Shown: positions 61,689 to 64,000 of the stretch, in pieces
Numbering within the stretch: the stretch's first letter is position 1
Layout of the letters: every line of letters begins with the position of its first letter
Source: Flavobacterium sp. ZT3R18
GTDB lineage: Bacteria > Bacteroidota > Bacteroidia > Flavobacteriales > Flavobacteriaceae
Direction: 5' to 3'
DNA length: 64,000 nt
NCBI RefSeq assembly: GCF_007097385.1
Contig: NZ_VJZS01000007.1
Location: 62,001 to 126,000, forward strand
The notes under the pieces: model-generated
The model's input: the letters and a program-made list of their open reading frames with translations, nothing else
Database searches by the model: none
Told to the model about the DNA's origin: nothing
Program-made: the position numbers and the translations under genes

Positions 61689-62231
61689 ATGAGTGAATTT
61701 AGAAATGAATTTGGTAGAAAAACAGGGAAAATTAGAAGTAAGAAATTAAATTCTAGCGTAGATCTGACTGCTATGATTAGCGTGTCATTCCTTTTAATTA
61801 TTTTTTTTATGCTAAATAACGAGCTAGCAAGACCACAAACGATGTCTCTTACTATGCCAGAGGATAATAGTTGTGGTAGATGGGGTGGTTGTTATGGGGA
61901 GGATAGATCTTTAACACTATTGCTTGGCGATAATGATAAAGTAGTTTTGTACAAAGGTGTTTTAATGTACCCTATAATAAAGCCTAAAGTGGTACGCTAC
62001 GGAAAACATGGTATCCGCAAAGAATTATTAGAAATAAACAAATTGACTCTTGAATATTCAGCCGCAATAGGCAGACCAAATAGCGGTCTTATTGTGATTA
62101 TAAAACCAAGCAAGAATTCAAATTTTCGTAATTTGGTCGATATACTAGACGAGATGTCTATTGTAGGCGTAAATACCTACGCGATTGTTAATGCATTTAC
62201 ACCAGAGGAAGTAAAGTTAATAGCTAAGTAA
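61689..62231 (+). CDS. Orphan ExbD/TolR-family protein
   Basis: The 180-residue protein has a basic N-terminus, then one membrane helix (about 26-44) with the key Asp of the family (SVDLTAMISVSFLLIIFFML), and a periplasmic domain ending in a TolR-like fold (NFRNLVDILDEMSIVGVNTYAIV). ExbD works with ExbB to use the proton gradient for energising outer membrane transport or gliding. No ExbB or TonB is adjacent. After the helix there is a Cys/Gly-rich insertion (SCGRWGGCYGED, about residues 59-70) unlike classical ExbD but seen in some Bacteroidota homologues. Confidence 0.88.
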   Translation: MSEFRNEFGRKTGKIRSKKLNSSVDLTAMISVSFLLIIFFMLNNELARPQTMSLTMPEDNSCGRWGGCYGEDRSLTLLLGDNDKVVLYKGVLMYPIIKPKVVRYGKHGIRKELLEINKLTLEYSAAIGRPNSGLIVIIKPSKNSNFRNLVDILDEMSIVGVNTYAIVNAFTPEEVKLIAK

Positions 62232-62247
62232 ATAGAATTTTAAAAAG

Positions 62248-62285
62248 AAATCCCCATCTTGTTTTTTACAACGAGATGGGGATTT
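62248..62285 (+). terminator. Terminator after exbD
   Basis: AAATCCCCATCT and AGATGGGGATTT form a 12-bp stem, extended inside by TTGT/ACAA, followed by T-rich sequence. It starts 17 bases after the stop codon. Confidence 0.88.
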
Positions 62286-62369
62286 TTATATTCAATTATA
62301 GTTCGATTTACGTTTGCTATTTCGATAATTACTTGGATAATTTTTGATTTAATTAAAAGGTATTTCTCA

Positions 62370-62600
62370 TTACAAAGAATCTAATTTCTTCATAAAATGG
62401 TCATTCAAAATTGCGATTTCTGGATTCTGTAAATATTCGTTGTAACGACGCTCTGATTCGATTTGTTGCCATTGAGGAATATCATTTTCTGAATTACAAG
62501 GCAAAATAATAACTTCTACTCTTTTTGCAGTAAAATCTTTTGGATGTACAACGTTGAAAGTATGGTCTTTGACTTCAATAATTTATTTTATAGCTTGCAT
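62370..62600 (-). pseudogene. Small hypothetical protein gene interrupted by an early stop codon
   Basis: A minus-strand frame begins ATG at 62600 (MQAIK), meets TAA at 62583-62585 as codon 6, then stays open for 70 more codons: IIEVKDHTFNVVHPKDF, AKRVEVIILPCN, IPQWQQIESERRYNEYLQN and the end MKKLDSL. The text reads as a coherent small soluble protein of about 76 residues, resembling the beta-strand-rich antitoxin-type proteins of Bacteroidota, although I cannot name a family. A single change (AAA to TAA) would explain it. No toxin gene follows. Confidence 0.6.
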
Positions 62601-62650
62601 ATCTCTGATTTTAAACAAATTCACAAAAAATAATAATTAAAATGACGCAC

Positions 62651-62678
62651 AAAAAAAGCCCCGCAAATTGCGGGGCTT
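62651..62678 (-). terminator. Terminator after rpsA
   Basis: On the minus strand AAGCCCCGCAA and TTGCGGGGCTT form an 11-bp GC-rich stem with a one-base loop followed by seven T. It lies 23 bases after the rpsA stop. Confidence 0.93.
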
Positions 62679-62701
62679 CCTATATTCAAAAAATCAAGAA
62701 A

Positions 62702-64000
62702 TTATTTTTTCTCTGATTTTTCCATTTTAGCTTTCAATGCAGCTAATACATCATTGTTATCTCCTAAAGTTGCAGCTGGTGCATTTGTAGATGATGCAGA
62801 TGAAGTATTTTCAGTTACAGTTTTCACGTTTTTCTCTTCTTCTTCACGGAAGATAGCAGTGTGAGATGCAACTACTCTTTTGAATTCTTTGTTGAATTCA
62901 ATTACTTTGAAATCAGCAGAATCTCCTTTTTTCAATTTCTTACCGTCTTCTTTTTCAAGGTGACGAGTAGGAATGAAAGCAACGATATCCTCTCCAAATT
63001 CTACAGTAGCTCCTTTGTCAACAATTTCAGAAATTTCACCGTTGTGGATAGTTCCTACAGCGAATGAATCTTCATACTGATCCCAAGGATTAGCAGTAGT
63101 TTGTTTGTGACCTAAAGATAATTTACGTCCATCAACATCTAATTCTAATACTACTACATCAAGTTTTTCACCAACATTTACAAATTCAGATGGGTGTTTG
63201 ATTTTCTTAGTCCAAGATAAGTCAGAGATGTAAATTAATCCATCAATTCCTTCTTCCAATTCTACGAAAATTCCAAAGTTTGTAAAGTTTCTAACGATAC
63301 CTGTATGTTTAGAACCTACTGGGTATTTAGAAGTAATGTCAGTCCAAGGATCTTGAGTCAATTGTTTGATACCTAATGACATTTTACGGTCATCTCTATC
63401 TAAAGTTAAGATAACAGCTTCAACAACATCTCCTACTTTTACGAAATCTTGAGCAGAACGTAAATGAGTAGACCATGACATTTCAGAAACGTGGATTAAA
63501 CCTTCAACACCTTCAGCAACTTCGATGAAAGCACCGTAATCAGCGATTACAACTACTTTACCTTTTACTTTGTCTCCAATTGCCAATTTAGCATCAAGAG
63601 CATCCCAAGGGTGAGCGTTTAATTGTTTCAATCCTAATTGAATTCTTGTTTTCTCATCATCGAAATCAAGGATTACAACGTTTAATTTTTGGTCTAATTC
63701 AAGAACTTCACTTGGGTGGTTAATACGACTCCAAGAAAGGTCAGTAATGTGAATTAATCCATCAACACCACCTAAGTCAATAAACACACCATAAGAAGTA
63801 ATGTTTTTAACAACACCTTCTAATACTTGTCCTTTTTGTAATTGACCGATGATTTCTTTTTTCTGTACTTCAATATCCGCTTCAATAAGCGCTTTATGAG
63901 AAACAACAACATTTTTGAATTCGTGGTTAATTTTTACCACTTTGAATTCCATCATTTTGTTTACATATACATCGTAGTCTCTAATTGGTTTAACATCAAT
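62702..64000 (-). CDS. rpsA: Ribosomal protein S1 (partial, C-terminal part)
   Basis: The frame is open through the right edge: upstream of MMEFKVVKINHEF it continues with IDVKPIRDYDVYVNK, so this is the 3' part of a longer gene. Visible S1 repeats include GQVLEGVVKNITSYGVFIDL, then VKGKVVVIADYGAFIEVAEG, TGIVRNFTNFGIFVELEEG and a more diverged one with GATVEFGEDIVAFIP. The tail is Ser/Thr/Ala-rich and ends in KMEKSEKK. S1 brings mRNA to the 30S subunit. Bacteroidota mRNAs usually lack strong Shine-Dalgarno sites, which makes S1 especially relevant there. Confidence 0.95.
   Translation of the reverse strand: MDVKPIRDYDVYVNKMMEFKVVKINHEFKNVVVSHKALIEADIEVQKKEIIGQLQKGQVLEGVVKNITSYGVFIDLGGVDGLIHITDLSWSRINHPSEVLELDQKLNVVILDFDDEKTRIQLGLKQLNAHPWDALDAKLAIGDKVKGKVVVIADYGAFIEVAEGVEGLIHVSEMSWSTHLRSAQDFVKVGDVVEAVILTLDRDDRKMSLGIKQLTQDPWTDITSKYPVGSKHTGIVRNFTNFGIFVELEEGIDGLIYISDLSWTKKIKHPSEFVNVGEKLDVVVLELDVDGRKLSLGHKQTTANPWDQYEDSFAVGTIHNGEISEIVDKGATVEFGEDIVAFIPTRHLEKEDGKKLKKGDSADFKVIEFNKEFKRVVASHTAIFREEEEKNVKTVTENTSSASSTNAPAATLGDNNDVLAALKAKMEKSEKK

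Noticed and set aside
1..64000. tRNA or rRNA genes
   Set aside because: No cloverleaf with a T-loop consensus or rRNA-like sequence was recognised by eye; a tRNA search program would be decisive.

Overview
The window looks like a chromosome segment of a Flavobacterium-type member of the Bacteroidota. The DNA is AT-rich. Several genes are preceded by the Bacteroidota promoter pattern (TTTG-like box, about 19-21 bases, then TAnnTTTG). The gene content also fits: a gliding/type IX secretion cluster (SprF-like protein, OmpA/PD40 protein, CHU_C-type adhesin), a fused E1 alpha/beta dehydrogenase, lipoproteins with Bacteroidota-style signals, and many dispersed intergenic palindromes typical of the group. 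No rRNA, tRNA, phage, plasmid or CRISPR locus was seen. The species is inferred, not proven.

Left part (1-14.3 kb): a histidine operon on the minus strand, hisG-hisD-hisC-hisB-hisH-hisA (hisA runs off the left edge). It is preceded by a promoter, a 19-residue leader peptide with five His codons and an intrinsic terminator that can be blocked by an alternative pairing, i.e. a complete-looking attenuator. Upstream lie a short-chain dehydrogenase and a divergent LysR regulator, a MITE-like inverted-repeat element, a fused 2-oxoacid dehydrogenase E1, an Fe(II)/2-oxoglutarate-type dioxygenase, a SUI1-like factor, a nucleoside phosphorylase with an abutting DinB gene, an acetyltransferase and a transglutaminase-like protein.

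Middle (14.3-44.3 kb): mostly single housekeeping or accessory genes. They include a thioester-reductase-like SDR, a membrane transglutaminase-like protein, ung, a HepT/MntA (HEPN/MNT) toxin-antitoxin pair, mutS2 without a Smr domain, a frameshifted rhuM, ettA, holA, an orphan HsdR-N nuclease-like protein, a GT2 glycosyltransferase, an OmpA lipoprotein, a YciO/YrdC protein, TfoX-N, a UvrD/PcrA helicase, a lipoprotein hydrolase, TauE/SafE, patatin, M1 peptidase and recG. Gene-free gaps near 14.5, 17.3 and 44.4 kb hold clusters of CCC-GGG palindromes with a shared REPIN-like layout.

Right part (44.8-64 kb): an RND efflux set (adaptor, permease, TolC) followed by a bestrophin channel, then pheT. 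Next is a minus-strand three-gene cluster: a 1165-residue secreted repeat protein with a type B type IX sorting domain, a PorP/SprF protein and an OmpA/PD40/TPR protein. An orphan ExbD, a small gene interrupted by a stop codon and the 3' part of rpsA close the window.

A recurring oddity is the set of dispersed tandem A/T-rich repeats (TCTAAAA, TCAAAAA and AGAATA-like units). They sit just upstream of start codons, and in all the clear cases they have the same orientation relative to the gene.
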